64,000 nucleotides of DNA from JBBITI01 sp963735055 (GTDB lineage Bacteria; Chloroflexota; Dehalococcoidia; Dehalococcoidales; UBA2162). This document shows positions 36,581 through 45,506 of this stretch, in pieces. The translations under genes and the position numbers were made by a program. The stretch spans positions 1-64,000 of the forward strand of contig CAVTJN010000019.1 in NCBI GenBank assembly GCA_963735055.1. The letters are read 5' to 3'. Each line of letters opens with the position of its first letter. Position 1 is the first letter of the stretch. The notes under the pieces were generated by a model. It was not told the origin of the DNA, made no database searches, and worked only from the letters and a program-made list of their open reading frames with translations.

Positions 36581-36811
36581 ATGGATGAGAGTCTGGAGTC
36601 GCTTGCCCAGGTCGCCCGGGAGATAAACACCGCGTTGGTCAGGGTTGGCAGAGCCGACTGGCGAAGAGAATTCAACGTCAGGCTATGGGCATGCAACCGT
36701 GACCGGGCGATCGCACTAATCGAAGAATACCGCGCCCGGCTGATGAGACTGGTGGTCAGCCGGAGCCTCGACCAGACGAGCGAGGGGATGCTGTCGCCGC
36801 TGCGAAGGTAG
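36581..36811 (+). CDS. Small helical protein of unknown function, first gene of the mraZ operon
   Basis: ATG 36581, 76 residues, with a G-rich leader upstream. It is mostly predicted helix (ESLAQVAREINTALVRVGRA, RDRAIALIEEYRARLMRLVV) and rich in Arg and Glu, with no membrane segment or known motif. It lies after the promoter and MraZ-like repeats and 3 bases before mraZ, so it is almost certainly translated with it. I do not recognise it. It could be a division regulator or simply a leader ORF. Confidence 0.6.
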   Translation: MDESLESLAQVAREINTALVRVGRADWRREFNVRLWACNRDRAIALIEEYRARLMRLVVSRSLDQTSEGMLSPLRR

Positions 36812-36814
36812 AAG

Positions 36815-37240
36815 ATGTTCCTTGGCGAGTACAAGTATAAGGTAGATGCAAAAGGCCGGGTGCCACTCCCTCCCAAATACCGGGAGAGACTGGAAGAGGG
36901 ACTGGTCCTCACGGAAGGACCGGAGCATTGCATCGTGGGCTACGCTACCGCGGAGTGGGAGAAAGTGGCGGCCAACCTGCCGGGTGGATCGATGGCGCCG
37001 AACAAGCTGAGGCGGCTGCACCGGGCGGTCTTCACCTCGGCGTATGCCCTGGAACTGGATGGCCAGGGGAGAATCGCCCTGCCCCAACTCCTCCGGGAAC
37101 GGGCCGGCATTCGGGACGAGATCGTCATCGCCGGCGTGAATACCTATTTTGAACTCTGGAACACAGAGCAGTGGCAGACCGAAAAGGCGGCGAGTCAGGA
37201 ACAAGAATGGCAGACTATTGAGAGTCTAGAACGGCATTGA
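36815..37240 (+). CDS. mraZ: Transcriptional regulator MraZ
   Basis: 141 residues, MFLGEYKYKVDAKGRVPLPP then the second AbrB-like half SAYALELDGQGRIALPQLL. Two swapped-hairpin repeats form the ring-shaped DNA-binding protein that controls the division cluster. It would bind the repeats at 36530-36559. rsmH starts 12 bases after its stop. Confidence 0.95.
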   Translation: MFLGEYKYKVDAKGRVPLPPKYRERLEEGLVLTEGPEHCIVGYATAEWEKVAANLPGGSMAPNKLRRLHRAVFTSAYALELDGQGRIALPQLLRERAGIRDEIVIAGVNTYFELWNTEQWQTEKAASQEQEWQTIESLERH

Positions 37241-37251
37241 GGGGAGGGGTA

Positions 37252-38295
37252 ATGGTACGACCGGCCCACGTTCCGGTTATGGTCAACGAGGTCCTGAGCG
37301 CACTCAGAGTGCAGGCGGGGGGCCGGTATGTTGATTGTACGCTGGGGGCGGGGGGACATTCGTTCGCTATCATGGAACATAGCCAGCCCGGCGGCCAATT
37401 GCTGGGCATCGACGCCGACCCCAAAGCCCTGGACATCGCCCGGGAGCGGCTGACCCCTTACTCCGATTCAGTACTGCTGGTCAACGACAACTTCTCCAAT
37501 CTCGAAGCCATTTGTTACCGTCACGATTTTCTGCCGGCCCACGGTATCCTGTTTGACCTCGGTCTGGCTTCATTTCAGATTGATGTGGGCCAGCGTGGAT
37601 TCAGTTTTCAGCGCGACGCCCCGCTGGATATGCGTGTCAGTCCCGGACAGGAAACGTCGGCGGCGGACATCGTCAATACCGAAAGTGAAAAGGACCTGGC
37701 GGACCTGATCTGGAGATACGGGGAAGAGCGGTCCAGCCGGCGAATCGCCGGTGCCATCGTTCGCGAGCGGCCGATCAGGACGACTTCTCAACTGGCGGAC
37801 CTGGTCGAGCGGGCGGTCGGGGGGCGGCGGGGCGCCATCCACCCGGCGACGCGGACTTTTCAGGCCCTCCGGATCGCGGTCAACCGGGAACTCGATAATC
37901 TGGAAGCGGCCTTGGGCCAGGCAATCAGGGTCCTTGGCTTTGAGGGGAGACTCGCGGTCATCAGCTACCACTCCCTGGAAGACCGTATCGTGAAGCAGTT
38001 CCTGCGCCGTGAGGCAAGCGGGTGCATCTGCCCGCCGGAGGCCCCGGCCTGCGTCTGCGGGCACACCCCGACGGTCAAGCTTATCAGTAAGAGGGTGGTC
38101 GTTCCTTCCGAAGCCGAAACGCGGGCCAACCCGCGCAGCCGCAGCGCCCGTTTGAGGGTCGCCGAGCGGACCCTGACCGATGATGAGCATCACGGTCTCC
38201 TGGAGAGATTGGTCTCGAGAGTGGACGTCAAGGCGAACGCCTGGCGTCAGCCGGTGTTGCTGAAGCGGGTGCAACGGATTCTTCTTGCCGCCTGA
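37252..38295 (+). CDS. rsmH: 16S rRNA (cytosine-1402-N4)-methyltransferase
   Basis: ATG 37252 with GGGGAGGGG upstream is preferred over an in-frame GTG-like start 15 bases earlier; 347 residues. Typical segments: HVPVMVNEVLSAL, DCTLGAGGHSFAI (SAM motif I), GILFDLGLASFQID, GFSFQRDAPLDMRVSP, HPATRTFQALRIAVNREL, VISYHSLEDRIVKQF, ANPRSRSARLRVAER. It methylates C1402 in the ribosomal P site. It is the usual partner of mraZ. Confidence 0.96.
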   Translation: MVRPAHVPVMVNEVLSALRVQAGGRYVDCTLGAGGHSFAIMEHSQPGGQLLGIDADPKALDIARERLTPYSDSVLLVNDNFSNLEAICYRHDFLPAHGILFDLGLASFQIDVGQRGFSFQRDAPLDMRVSPGQETSAADIVNTESEKDLADLIWRYGEERSSRRIAGAIVRERPIRTTSQLADLVERAVGGRRGAIHPATRTFQALRIAVNRELDNLEAALGQAIRVLGFEGRLAVISYHSLEDRIVKQFLRREASGCICPPEAPACVCGHTPTVKLISKRVVVPSEAETRANPRSRSARLRVAERTLTDDEHHGLLERLVSRVDVKANAWRQPVLLKRVQRILLAA

Positions 38296-38387
38296 CGTTA
38301 GATGACGCTCGGGGCAACAAGGAGGAACGCCTGATGTGAAGAGCATCTTTAATAGGACACTAACGGGGCAAGAAAAGGAGGAGCCAG

Positions 38388-39608
38388 ATGGCCAAGCGAT
38401 CAATAATTTCTTCAATCGATGTGGGTACGACCAAGGTCTGCACAGTAATTGCCGAATCCACCGATGAGGGTTCCCTGCGGGTCGTCGGGGTGGGGATTAC
38501 CCCGTCCACCGGCATGCACAAAGGGATGGTGGTAAACATCAACGAAGCCAAGGATTCGATCCGGGAGTCGGTCCGTAAGGCCGAACAAGCTTGCGGCTAC
38601 CGGGTTGAATCCGCTTATGTCGGCGTAACCGGCCGGCACGTGACGGCGTTCAACAACCATGGGGTAGTGTCGATCACCCGGGGAGACCGGATGGTACGGA
38701 CCGATGACCTGCGCCGGGTGGTGCAGTCCTCGCAGAGTATCAAAGTGCCAAACGATCGCAAACTTCTCCACGTCATTCCGCGCACGTTCGCGGTCGACGG
38801 CCAGACTACCGTTAAGAATCCGGTAGGTATGCACGGGTACCGGCTGGATGTGGAGACGCACGTGATCACCGCCGGAGTGAGCTCAGTGCAGAATCTGGCC
38901 AAGTGCATCCGCGGCGTGGGAATCGATATCGACGAACTGGTACTGGAACCACTGGCATCGGCTGAGGCGGTATTGACCGAGGAAGAGAAAGATATCGGCA
39001 CGATTCTGGCCGATATCGGCGGGGGCACTACCGACATCGCCGTTTTCAGGGAGGGTTCGATCTGGCACACGGCGGTTTTGCCGGTGGCGGGTTATCAACT
39101 AACCCGTGATATCGCGATCGGTCTGGGATTGCCGTTTGACGTGGCCGAAGAGATGAAGAAGAAGTACGGCAGCGTCATGCCGATATACGATGGGAAGATT
39201 GACTCGGGGGCGATGGTGGGTAATGGACACCGTGCCTCGTACCAGGATATCTGCGATATACTGCGGGCCCGGGTTGAGGAACTGCTCAGACTGACGGTCC
39301 TCGAACTGCCCAAGACAGAGTACAAGTCACTGGTGCCGGGTGGGCTGGTGCTCACCGGCGGCAGTTCCAATCTCTCCGGGATGGATGTGCTTGGACGCGA
39401 CATGCTGAAGATGCCGGTAAGAATCGGCTCTCCGGTCAACATGCAGGGGATTTCGGAGTCTTTGCGGGATCCTTCGTACGCGACCGGCGTGGGTCTGCTG
39501 CTGTGGGGGGCAAAGCTACGGCGTTCGACGGTGCGACGGCCTCGCGTGAGCCTGTTCGGGGGCGGCATAAGGAAACTGGTGACTCAATTGGCGGGTCTTT
39601 TCCGCTAA
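38388..39608 (+). CDS. ftsA: Cell division protein FtsA
   Basis: ATG 38388 after AAGGAGGAG; 406 residues. Actin-like ATPase: SSIDVGTTKVCTVIAE phosphate 1, the SHS2-type 1C domain near MVVNINEAKDSIRESV, DIGGGTTDIAVF phosphate 2, and VLTGGSSNLSG adenosine motif. The final GIRKLVTQLAGLF is the amphipathic membrane-targeting helix. FtsA tethers FtsZ to the membrane. In this cluster ftsA follows rsmH directly, with none of ftsL, ftsI, murE, murF, mraY, murD, ftsW, murG, murC or ftsQ between. Confidence 0.96.
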   Translation: MAKRSIISSIDVGTTKVCTVIAESTDEGSLRVVGVGITPSTGMHKGMVVNINEAKDSIRESVRKAEQACGYRVESAYVGVTGRHVTAFNNHGVVSITRGDRMVRTDDLRRVVQSSQSIKVPNDRKLLHVIPRTFAVDGQTTVKNPVGMHGYRLDVETHVITAGVSSVQNLAKCIRGVGIDIDELVLEPLASAEAVLTEEEKDIGTILADIGGGTTDIAVFREGSIWHTAVLPVAGYQLTRDIAIGLGLPFDVAEEMKKKYGSVMPIYDGKIDSGAMVGNGHRASYQDICDILRARVEELLRLTVLELPKTEYKSLVPGGLVLTGGSSNLSGMDVLGRDMLKMPVRIGSPVNMQGISESLRDPSYATGVGLLLWGAKLRRSTVRRPRVSLFGGGIRKLVTQLAGLFR

Positions 39609-39666
39609 CGTGATACGGGATAGTTGATCTGACGGGGCAATTACGGGGCAATTTAAGGAGGATACA

Positions 39667-40815
39667 ATGGCAAAGGCGAGTTACCTTCCAAACCCGGCCA
39701 AGATAAAGGTGATTGGGTTGGGCGGTTGCGGCTGCAATGTGATAACCCGGATGGTACGTGAAGGTGTGCGAGGGGTGGAGTTCATCGGCATGAACACCGA
39801 TGCTCAGGCCCTGGCGTTGGCCGAGGCTCCGGTGCGCGTGCAACTGGGCGAAAAGGTCACGCGGGGATTGGGCGCCGGCGGCAGCCATATCATCGGTCAG
39901 AAGGCGGCCGAGGAGAGCCGCGACGAAATCAGAACGGTAGTCACGGGAGCGGACATGGTTTTCGTGACGGCCGGGATGGGTGGCGGCACTGGGACCGGGG
40001 CCGCGCCGGTGGTGGCCGAGATGGCCATGCAGACGGGCGCCTTGACGATCGGCGTGGTCACCAAGCCGTTTGCATTCGAAGGCAGGCACCGCAATGAGGT
40101 GGCCGACGAGGGCATCAAAGCGATGTTACCAGTAGTCGACACACTGGTCATCATCCCGAACGACCGTATGCTGGCGATGGTCGATCAGAAGACCAGCGTG
40201 GACAGCGCCTTCAAGTTGGCGGATGATGTGCTGACCCGGGGAGTGCAGGCGATCGCCGAGGTCATTACGGTCCCGGGAATCATCAATCTTGACTTCGCCG
40301 ACGTGAAGGCGATCATGAAGGGTGGTGGCCCGGCCTGGATGTCCGTGGGCAGGGGATCGGGACCGCACCGCGCCATCGACGCGGCCAAGGATGCGCTGAG
40401 CAGCCCGTTGCTGGATGTGGCCATCAAGGGGGCGACCGGCGTCCTCTTCAACGTGATCGGCAACAGCACGCTGACGTTGTTCGAGGTCAACGAGGCGGCC
40501 AAGATTATCAAGCAGGCCGTCGACCCCGATGCCAACATTATCTTCGGTGTGGCCCACGATTCGGAGATGGAATCGGAAGTGAGGATCACCCTGGTGGCCA
40601 CCGGTTTCAACTCACCGCAGCGCAACACGCCCTTTGGCTCGGTGAAGGATGACGAAATCGTCAAATACCTCACCGACCTGAGGAAGAGCGAGGAAGAAAT
40701 GGACACCCCGTCGTTCCTGCGGCGGCCCCTGTTTGGCCGGCGGCGGGATCTGCCGATTCCGCCGGCGACATCCGAGGAGACGGAGAAGCCCGCCGGCAAG
40801 GCTACGGTGAAGTAG
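39667..40815 (+). CDS. ftsZ: Cell division GTPase FtsZ
   Basis: 382 residues, ATG after AAGGAGG. VIGLGGCGCNVITRM, EFIGMNTDAQAL and the tubulin signature GGGTGTGAAPVVAEMA are present, and the T7 loop reads INLDFADVKAIM. The conserved C-terminal peptide appears as MDTPSFLRRPLFG, followed by a 30-residue extension; the linker before it is short. FtsZ polymerises into the division ring. A strong hairpin lies 29 bases downstream. Confidence 0.97.
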   Translation: MAKASYLPNPAKIKVIGLGGCGCNVITRMVREGVRGVEFIGMNTDAQALALAEAPVRVQLGEKVTRGLGAGGSHIIGQKAAEESRDEIRTVVTGADMVFVTAGMGGGTGTGAAPVVAEMAMQTGALTIGVVTKPFAFEGRHRNEVADEGIKAMLPVVDTLVIIPNDRMLAMVDQKTSVDSAFKLADDVLTRGVQAIAEVITVPGIINLDFADVKAIMKGGGPAWMSVGRGSGPHRAIDAAKDALSSPLLDVAIKGATGVLFNVIGNSTLTLFEVNEAAKIIKQAVDPDANIIFGVAHDSEMESEVRITLVATGFNSPQRNTPFGSVKDDEIVKYLTDLRKSEEEMDTPSFLRRPLFGRRRDLPIPPATSEETEKPAGKATVK

Positions 40816-40843
40816 TCAGTCCGGCGTTCCGGTTGCTGATAGG

Positions 40844-40876
40844 AAGTGCCGTCCCGGCCAGGCCGGGACGGCACTT
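40844..40876 (+). terminator. Perfect 16-bp inverted repeat after ftsZ
   Basis: Two 16-base arms (40844-40859 and 40861-40876) are exact complements around a single A; the arms begin AAGTGCCG and end CGGCACTT. Only three Ts end the second arm, so it may be a bidirectional or hairpin-type transcription stop rather than a classical intrinsic terminator. Confidence 0.6.
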
Positions 40877-40934
40877 TGGCGCATGGCCCTGCCCCGCGGG
40901 GAACCGGCGGCCCGTCGGGTGGAGGAACGGTCTT

Positions 40935-40963
40935 TTGACATGACCCGGGAAAGCTGATAGTTT
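40935..40963 (+). promoter_or_regulatory. Candidate promoter of the membrane protein gene
   Basis: TTGACA (40935-40940) and TAGTTT (40958-40963) with 17-base spacing. The start codon follows only about 15 bases after the -10, so the mRNA leader would be very short. Confidence 0.4.
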
Positions 40964-40977
40964 AGATTTTGGTACAT

Positions 40978-41616
40978 ATGGCGATATTCTTCGTTCTACT
41001 GTTCGTTTTTGTTTTGCTGGTGGTGGGGGGTGGGGCGGTGCTGTGGCTGGCCTTCCGACGGAAGCAATCGGTCACCGGCACGGCCGCAGTGAAGGCGCCG
41101 CCGGCCGCGGCCGTCCCGGCCGGTCGCGAGCTGCCGTTTCGCTGGCGGTACGTGGCGGCGCCGGTGCTCGTTTTGCTGGTGGCCGTGGCCGCGGCGGCCT
41201 ATTTCTTTCGACTGCTGCCGCCCCAGGTGTTCTATCATTTCGCGGCCGATGGCTCGGGGGACCGGAGCGTAAGCCGGGGGGCGCTGGTGATGGCGCTGGT
41301 GGCGCCCCAGTTTCTGCTGGCGTTCGTCGCCGCTGCCGTGGCCCATATTGTAGCCCGGGTGGGTGGGCGCTTTGTGCGGGACGGGAGTACCTCCGGGCCG
41401 GCCGTGGAGAGTGTCACCACGGTGATGAGCAACATGGTGGTCCTGCCGCAGCTGGTGCTGGGTTTCGCGATGGCTGATATGTTCGTCTTCAATGCCTACG
41501 ACATCCGGTTACCGCCCCTGTACGTGATTGCCATGGTGGTGATGCTGGGGGGCGGCGCCATCCTCGGGCTTTTCTTCTTGCGAGCGATCCAGCAGGCGCG
41601 TGCGGCCAGGGCGTAA
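40978..41616 (+). CDS. Multi-pass membrane protein, function unknown (DUF1648-like segment)
   Basis: ATG 40978 is preferred over TTG 40969; 212 residues. Five hydrophobic segments: IFFVLLFVFVLLVVGGGAVL, YVAAPVLVLLVAVAAAAYFF, LVMALVAPQFLLAFVAAAVA, VVLPQLVLGFAMADMF, VIAMVVMLGGGAILGLFFL. PPQVFYHFAADGSGDRSVSR between helices 2 and 3 resembles the LPxxxxxHFNxxGxPD segment of DUF1648 proteins. I do not recognise a specific function. Confidence 0.65.
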   Translation: MAIFFVLLFVFVLLVVGGGAVLWLAFRRKQSVTGTAAVKAPPAAAVPAGRELPFRWRYVAAPVLVLLVAVAAAAYFFRLLPPQVFYHFAADGSGDRSVSRGALVMALVAPQFLLAFVAAAVAHIVARVGGRFVRDGSTSGPAVESVTTVMSNMVVLPQLVLGFAMADMFVFNAYDIRLPPLYVIAMVVMLGGGAILGLFFLRAIQQARAARA

Positions 41617-41697
41617 GTGGCTGGCCTCGGGCGGCATCCGGCGATGAGACAATTCTGAAGAATCTGAAAGCCCCGGCTTCTCAGTGAGGAGAGATCT

Positions 41698-43059
41698 GTG
41701 ACTAATGCAGTACCTGGCGTTGATATGGAGAAGATCGTCTCGCTTTGTCAAAGGCGCGGCTTCGTCTTTCCGAGCAGCGAGATGTACGGCGGACTGTCGG
41801 GATGCTGGGACTACGGGCCCCTCGGCGTGGAAATGAAACGCAATATCAAAGACGCCTGGTGGCGGCGTAACGTGCGCGAGCGGGATGACGTGGTAGGGTT
41901 GGACAGCAGCATCCTGATGAATCCCCGGGTATGGGAGGCAAGCGGCCACCTCGAGCGAATGGTTGACCCGCTGGTGGAGTGCAAACAGTGCCACCTCCGG
42001 TGGCGGGCTGACGAGTTGACCGGCGACAGATGCCCGTCCTGTGGCGGCGAGTTGACGGCGCAGAAGATGTTCAACGTGATGTTCAAGACGTTTGTCGGCC
42101 CGGTTGAAGAGGCGGCCAGTGTTGTCTACCTGCGTCCTGAGACGGCGCAGGGCATGTTCGTGGATTTCGAGGCCGTCTCTGCCTCGATACGTAAGAAACT
42201 ACCCTACGGCATCGCCCAGATCGGCAAGTCGTTTCGTAACGAAATAACCACCGGCAATTTCATCTTCCGCAGCCGGGAATTCGAGCAGATGGAGATCGAA
42301 TTCTTTGTGAAGCCGGGTACCGATGAAGAGTGGTTCCGAGGGTGGGTCGAGGCGCGGCTGGCTTGGTACGCCGACATGGGAATCGCCCGGGAACATCTCA
42401 GGCTGGCGGCGCATCCCAAAGAGAAGCTGGCCCACTATGCCAAGGCCTGCACCGATGTCGAGTTCTTGTTTCCCATGGGTTGGGCCGAGCTTGAGGGCAT
42501 CGCCAACCGTCAGGACTACGATCTCTCCCAGCACGCCCGGGCGAGCGGCAGGAAGATCGAGTACTTCGATGAAGAGACGAAGGAACGCTTTGTCCCGTTT
42601 GTGATCGAGCCATCGGCCGGCGTCGACCGGTGCTTCCTGGCCCTGATGTGCGATGCCTATCGTGAGGAACCGGACAAGGATGAGACCAGGGTGGTGCTGG
42701 GACTTCACCCGGACATAGCCGCGGTTAAGGCGGCGATACTGCCGCTCAGCAAGAAGCCGCCCCTGGCGGCGCTGGCAAGACAGGTCTACGCGGCGGTGCG
42801 GCCGGCGTTCATGACGATGTATGATGAAACTCAGTCGATCGGCCGGCGCTACCGGCGGCAGGACGAGATCGGGACTCCCTACTGCGTGACGGTTGATTTC
42901 CAGTCGCTGGAGGACAAACGGGTCACCATCCGGGAACGGGACAAGATGAACCAGATACGGGTCCCGATAGCCTCTCTCAGGCAGACTTTGACTGCCAAAC
43001 TGGGCGGCGAGGACTTCCTGAGCGTGCCGGAAGGTGGGGAAGTGTGGAAGGGCGAGTGA
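41698..43059 (+). CDS. glyS: Glycyl-tRNA synthetase (single-chain alpha2 type)
   Basis: GTG 41698 after GAGGAGAG; 453 residues. Class II synthetase: GGLSGCWDYGPLG, the Cys-rich insert CKQCHLRW..CPSCGG, RPETAQGMFVDFE, motif 2 GKSFRNEITTGNFIFRSREF, motif 3 EPSAGVDRCFLALM, and a C-terminal anticodon domain (IPLS-type ILPLSKKPPLAAL). It charges tRNA-Gly. Its stop overlaps the next gene start (GTGA). Confidence 0.95.
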   Translation: MTNAVPGVDMEKIVSLCQRRGFVFPSSEMYGGLSGCWDYGPLGVEMKRNIKDAWWRRNVRERDDVVGLDSSILMNPRVWEASGHLERMVDPLVECKQCHLRWRADELTGDRCPSCGGELTAQKMFNVMFKTFVGPVEEAASVVYLRPETAQGMFVDFEAVSASIRKKLPYGIAQIGKSFRNEITTGNFIFRSREFEQMEIEFFVKPGTDEEWFRGWVEARLAWYADMGIAREHLRLAAHPKEKLAHYAKACTDVEFLFPMGWAELEGIANRQDYDLSQHARASGRKIEYFDEETKERFVPFVIEPSAGVDRCFLALMCDAYREEPDKDETRVVLGLHPDIAAVKAAILPLSKKPPLAALARQVYAAVRPAFMTMYDETQSIGRRYRRQDEIGTPYCVTVDFQSLEDKRVTIRERDKMNQIRVPIASLRQTLTAKLGGEDFLSVPEGGEVWKGE

Positions 43060-44285
43060 GAATCCTTCATTTTGCGGATCTCCATCTGGGTGTGGAGAGC
43101 TACGGCCGACCCGACCCCGCCACCGGCCTCTCGACGCGGCTGGCCGATTTTCTGCGAACCTTTGACGAGATCGTGGATTTTGCCTTGAACAGCGACGTGG
43201 ACCTGGTGCTGTTCTGCGGGGATGCGTATAAAGGCCGGGAGCCCACTCCCACGCAGCAGCGCGAGTTCGCCCGGCGCATCAACCGGATGGCGGCGAAGGG
43301 GGTGGCGGTCTTTCTGCTGGTGGGGAATCACGACTTGCCGAACGCGGTTGGCAAGGCGACGGCCACCGAGATATTCGACACGCTGGCGATCAAGAACGTC
43401 TATGTCTCCGGCCGGCCCGAGGTGTGCCGCATCGAAACGCGGAGCGGACCGGTCCAGGTGGCTTCGCTGCCGTGGCCCAGACGCGGTCTTCTGTTCGGCA
43501 AAGAGGAAACGAAGGACCTGGACCTGGACGAAATCAAGAGGAAGATGGAAGAAGCGCTGACGCGTATCGTGGCCGCCCACGCCGAGAAACTGGACCCGGC
43601 CATTCCAGCGGTGCTGGCGGCCCACGTGTGGGTAACGGGGTGCCGGACGGCGTCGGAGAAGATGATCACCATCGGCCAGGACCATGCCCTGCTTCCCGGC
43701 AATATCGCCAATCCGGCCTTTGACTACGTGGCTCTGGGCCACATACACAAACACCAGGTGGTTTGTGAGTCCCCTCCAGTCGTGTACGCGGGCAGTCCCG
43801 AGCGTCTCGATTTCAGCGAGGAACAGGACGAGAAGGGCTTTTACGTGGTGGATATCGGGCCTTCGGGCGGGTCCGGTCCAAAGAAGGTGGAGTTCCGCTT
43901 TCATCCTGTCAACGCCCGGCGCTTCCTGACGGTCGAAGTCACGGTATCCGCCGATGATCTGGACCCCACGGGCACCGTCCTGGCGGAAATTGCGCGACGC
44001 CAGGAAGAACTCAGGGACGCCGTGGTGCGCCTTCATGTCGTATTGCCGGCATCGGCCCAGGGACTGCTGCGGGACAACGAAATCAGGAGCGCCCTCGGAG
44101 AGGCCTACCACTTCACGGTTGCCCGGGAGGTGCAGGACGAAGTCCGCATCAGGTTGGGCAACGTCACGGCTGAGGGGCTGGCGCCCCTGGACGCCCTCAA
44201 AGCCTGGCTGGAAACGAGGAAGACGACCCCCGAGCGAATGAAGACGCTTCTCGAGTTCGGCGAGCGGCTGATCGCCGAAGGCTGA
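43056..44285 (+). CDS. SbcD/Mre11-type metallophosphoesterase (DNA nuclease)
   Basis: GTG 43056 gives MRILHFADLHLG, the usual start of this family; an in-frame GTG at 43044 is possible. 409 residues. Metal-binding motifs: FADLHLG, FCGDAYKG, LVGNHDLP, AAHVW and GHIHKHQV. These are the five phosphoesterase motifs of exonuclease SbcD/Mre11. No sbcC/Rad50 gene follows, so its ATPase partner must be elsewhere. It would process double-strand DNA ends. Confidence 0.88.
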   Translation: MRILHFADLHLGVESYGRPDPATGLSTRLADFLRTFDEIVDFALNSDVDLVLFCGDAYKGREPTPTQQREFARRINRMAAKGVAVFLLVGNHDLPNAVGKATATEIFDTLAIKNVYVSGRPEVCRIETRSGPVQVASLPWPRRGLLFGKEETKDLDLDEIKRKMEEALTRIVAAHAEKLDPAIPAVLAAHVWVTGCRTASEKMITIGQDHALLPGNIANPAFDYVALGHIHKHQVVCESPPVVYAGSPERLDFSEEQDEKGFYVVDIGPSGGSGPKKVEFRFHPVNARRFLTVEVTVSADDLDPTGTVLAEIARRQEELRDAVVRLHVVLPASAQGLLRDNEIRSALGEAYHFTVAREVQDEVRIRLGNVTAEGLAPLDALKAWLETRKTTPERMKTLLEFGERLIAEG

Positions 44286-44287
44286 GG

Positions 44288-45487
44288 ATGCAATCCTGGC
44301 AGAAGAACCTCGCGATCCTCTTTGTCGCCGAACTCCTGGCGATGATGGCATTCAGCTTCGTCGATCCGCTGGTGCCCCTTTATATTCAGAAGCTGGGAGG
44401 CTTCACCACCAAGCAGGCAGCATTCTGGGTGGGTGTGGCCGGCAGCGGCATGGGCGTGGTGATGTTCATCGTCTCGCCGGTCTGGGGAATGGTCGCCGAC
44501 CGCCGGGGACGGAAGCTGATGCTGCTCCGGGCGATGTTCGGCGGGGCGCTCGTGCTGGGCCTGATCGGTCTGGCCACCAATGCGCATCTGGTCATCGGCC
44601 TGCGTTGGATGCAGGGTCTGCTCACCGGGAGCGTCGCCGCTTCGGCAGCTTTGTGTGCCACGGTGGCGCCGCGCAACCGCATCCCTTTTGCCATCGGCAT
44701 GATCATGGTGGCCGTCTTCGTGGGGGGCAGCCTGGGACCATTCTTGGGCGGATTCGTGGCCGACCACCTGGGATACCAGGTGACCTTTTTCATTGCCTCC
44801 GGGCTCCTGCTCCTTGGCGGGCTGGCGGTGCTCATTTTGATCGATGAGCACTTTGTAAGGCCGCCGGCGGGGCAGGGAGCGTCGCTGCGGGCTACGTTCC
44901 GGCTGGCGACCTCGCGGCAGATGCTGCCGCTGCTGATCACGCTGTCGATGCTGAATTTTGGCCCGTCGCTGGTGGGGCCGATGATCTCACTTCTGATCAA
45001 GGACCTGAATCCGGCCGGACAGGCGGCGACGGCGGCCGGATTCACTTTCAGTCTCATGGGTCTGGCCGCGGCGGTGTCGAGCCTGGTCTTCGGACGGCTG
45101 GCGGAGCGAGTGAGACTGCAGTCAATACTGGTCTTTTGTTGTCTGGCGGCCGGGGTGCTGTACCTTCCGCCGATCTGGGCGGGCTCGATTGGGGCGCTAG
45201 CGGTGTTCTTGGCACTGGGTGGGCTTTTCCGCGGCGGCATATCGACGTCATCGAACGCGATCGTGGGTCTGTCGGTGCCCCAGGGGCAGGAGGGAATCGC
45301 TTACGGTCTTGCCCAGAGCGCCGGGGCTTTTGGGGGTGGGCTGGGTCCGCTGGTGGGCGGATTGCTGGTCAGCGCGGTGGGATTCCGCCCCGTGTTTGGC
45401 TTCGCCGCGGCCGCCTACGTGGCTGTGGGGCTCTTTGCCGGGCTGTGGTTGTTCCGGCGCTCACGGACTCAGGTTGCCGCGGGTTGA
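44288..45487 (+). CDS. MFS multidrug-type efflux transporter
   Basis: 399 residues, 12 transmembrane helices. Motif A GMVADRRGRKLMLL in loop 2-3 and the 5th-helix segment GGSLGPFLGGFVADHLGYQV are typical of drug:H+ antiporters; the second half repeats the pattern (GRLAERVRLQ). It starts 3 bases after the nuclease stop, so it is probably co-transcribed. The substrate is unknown. Confidence 0.88.
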   Translation: MQSWQKNLAILFVAELLAMMAFSFVDPLVPLYIQKLGGFTTKQAAFWVGVAGSGMGVVMFIVSPVWGMVADRRGRKLMLLRAMFGGALVLGLIGLATNAHLVIGLRWMQGLLTGSVAASAALCATVAPRNRIPFAIGMIMVAVFVGGSLGPFLGGFVADHLGYQVTFFIASGLLLLGGLAVLILIDEHFVRPPAGQGASLRATFRLATSRQMLPLLITLSMLNFGPSLVGPMISLLIKDLNPAGQAATAAGFTFSLMGLAAAVSSLVFGRLAERVRLQSILVFCCLAAGVLYLPPIWAGSIGALAVFLALGGLFRGGISTSSNAIVGLSVPQGQEGIAYGLAQSAGAFGGGLGPLVGGLLVSAVGFRPVFGFAAAAYVAVGLFAGLWLFRRSRTQVAAG

Positions 45488-45506
45488 GGCGCCCGCCTCA
45501 AGGTCC

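Noticed and set aside
42879..44351. A 490-codon minus-strand frame opposite the SbcD-like gene
   Set aside because: Shadow of a gene with all five phosphoesterase motifs; no motif of its own.
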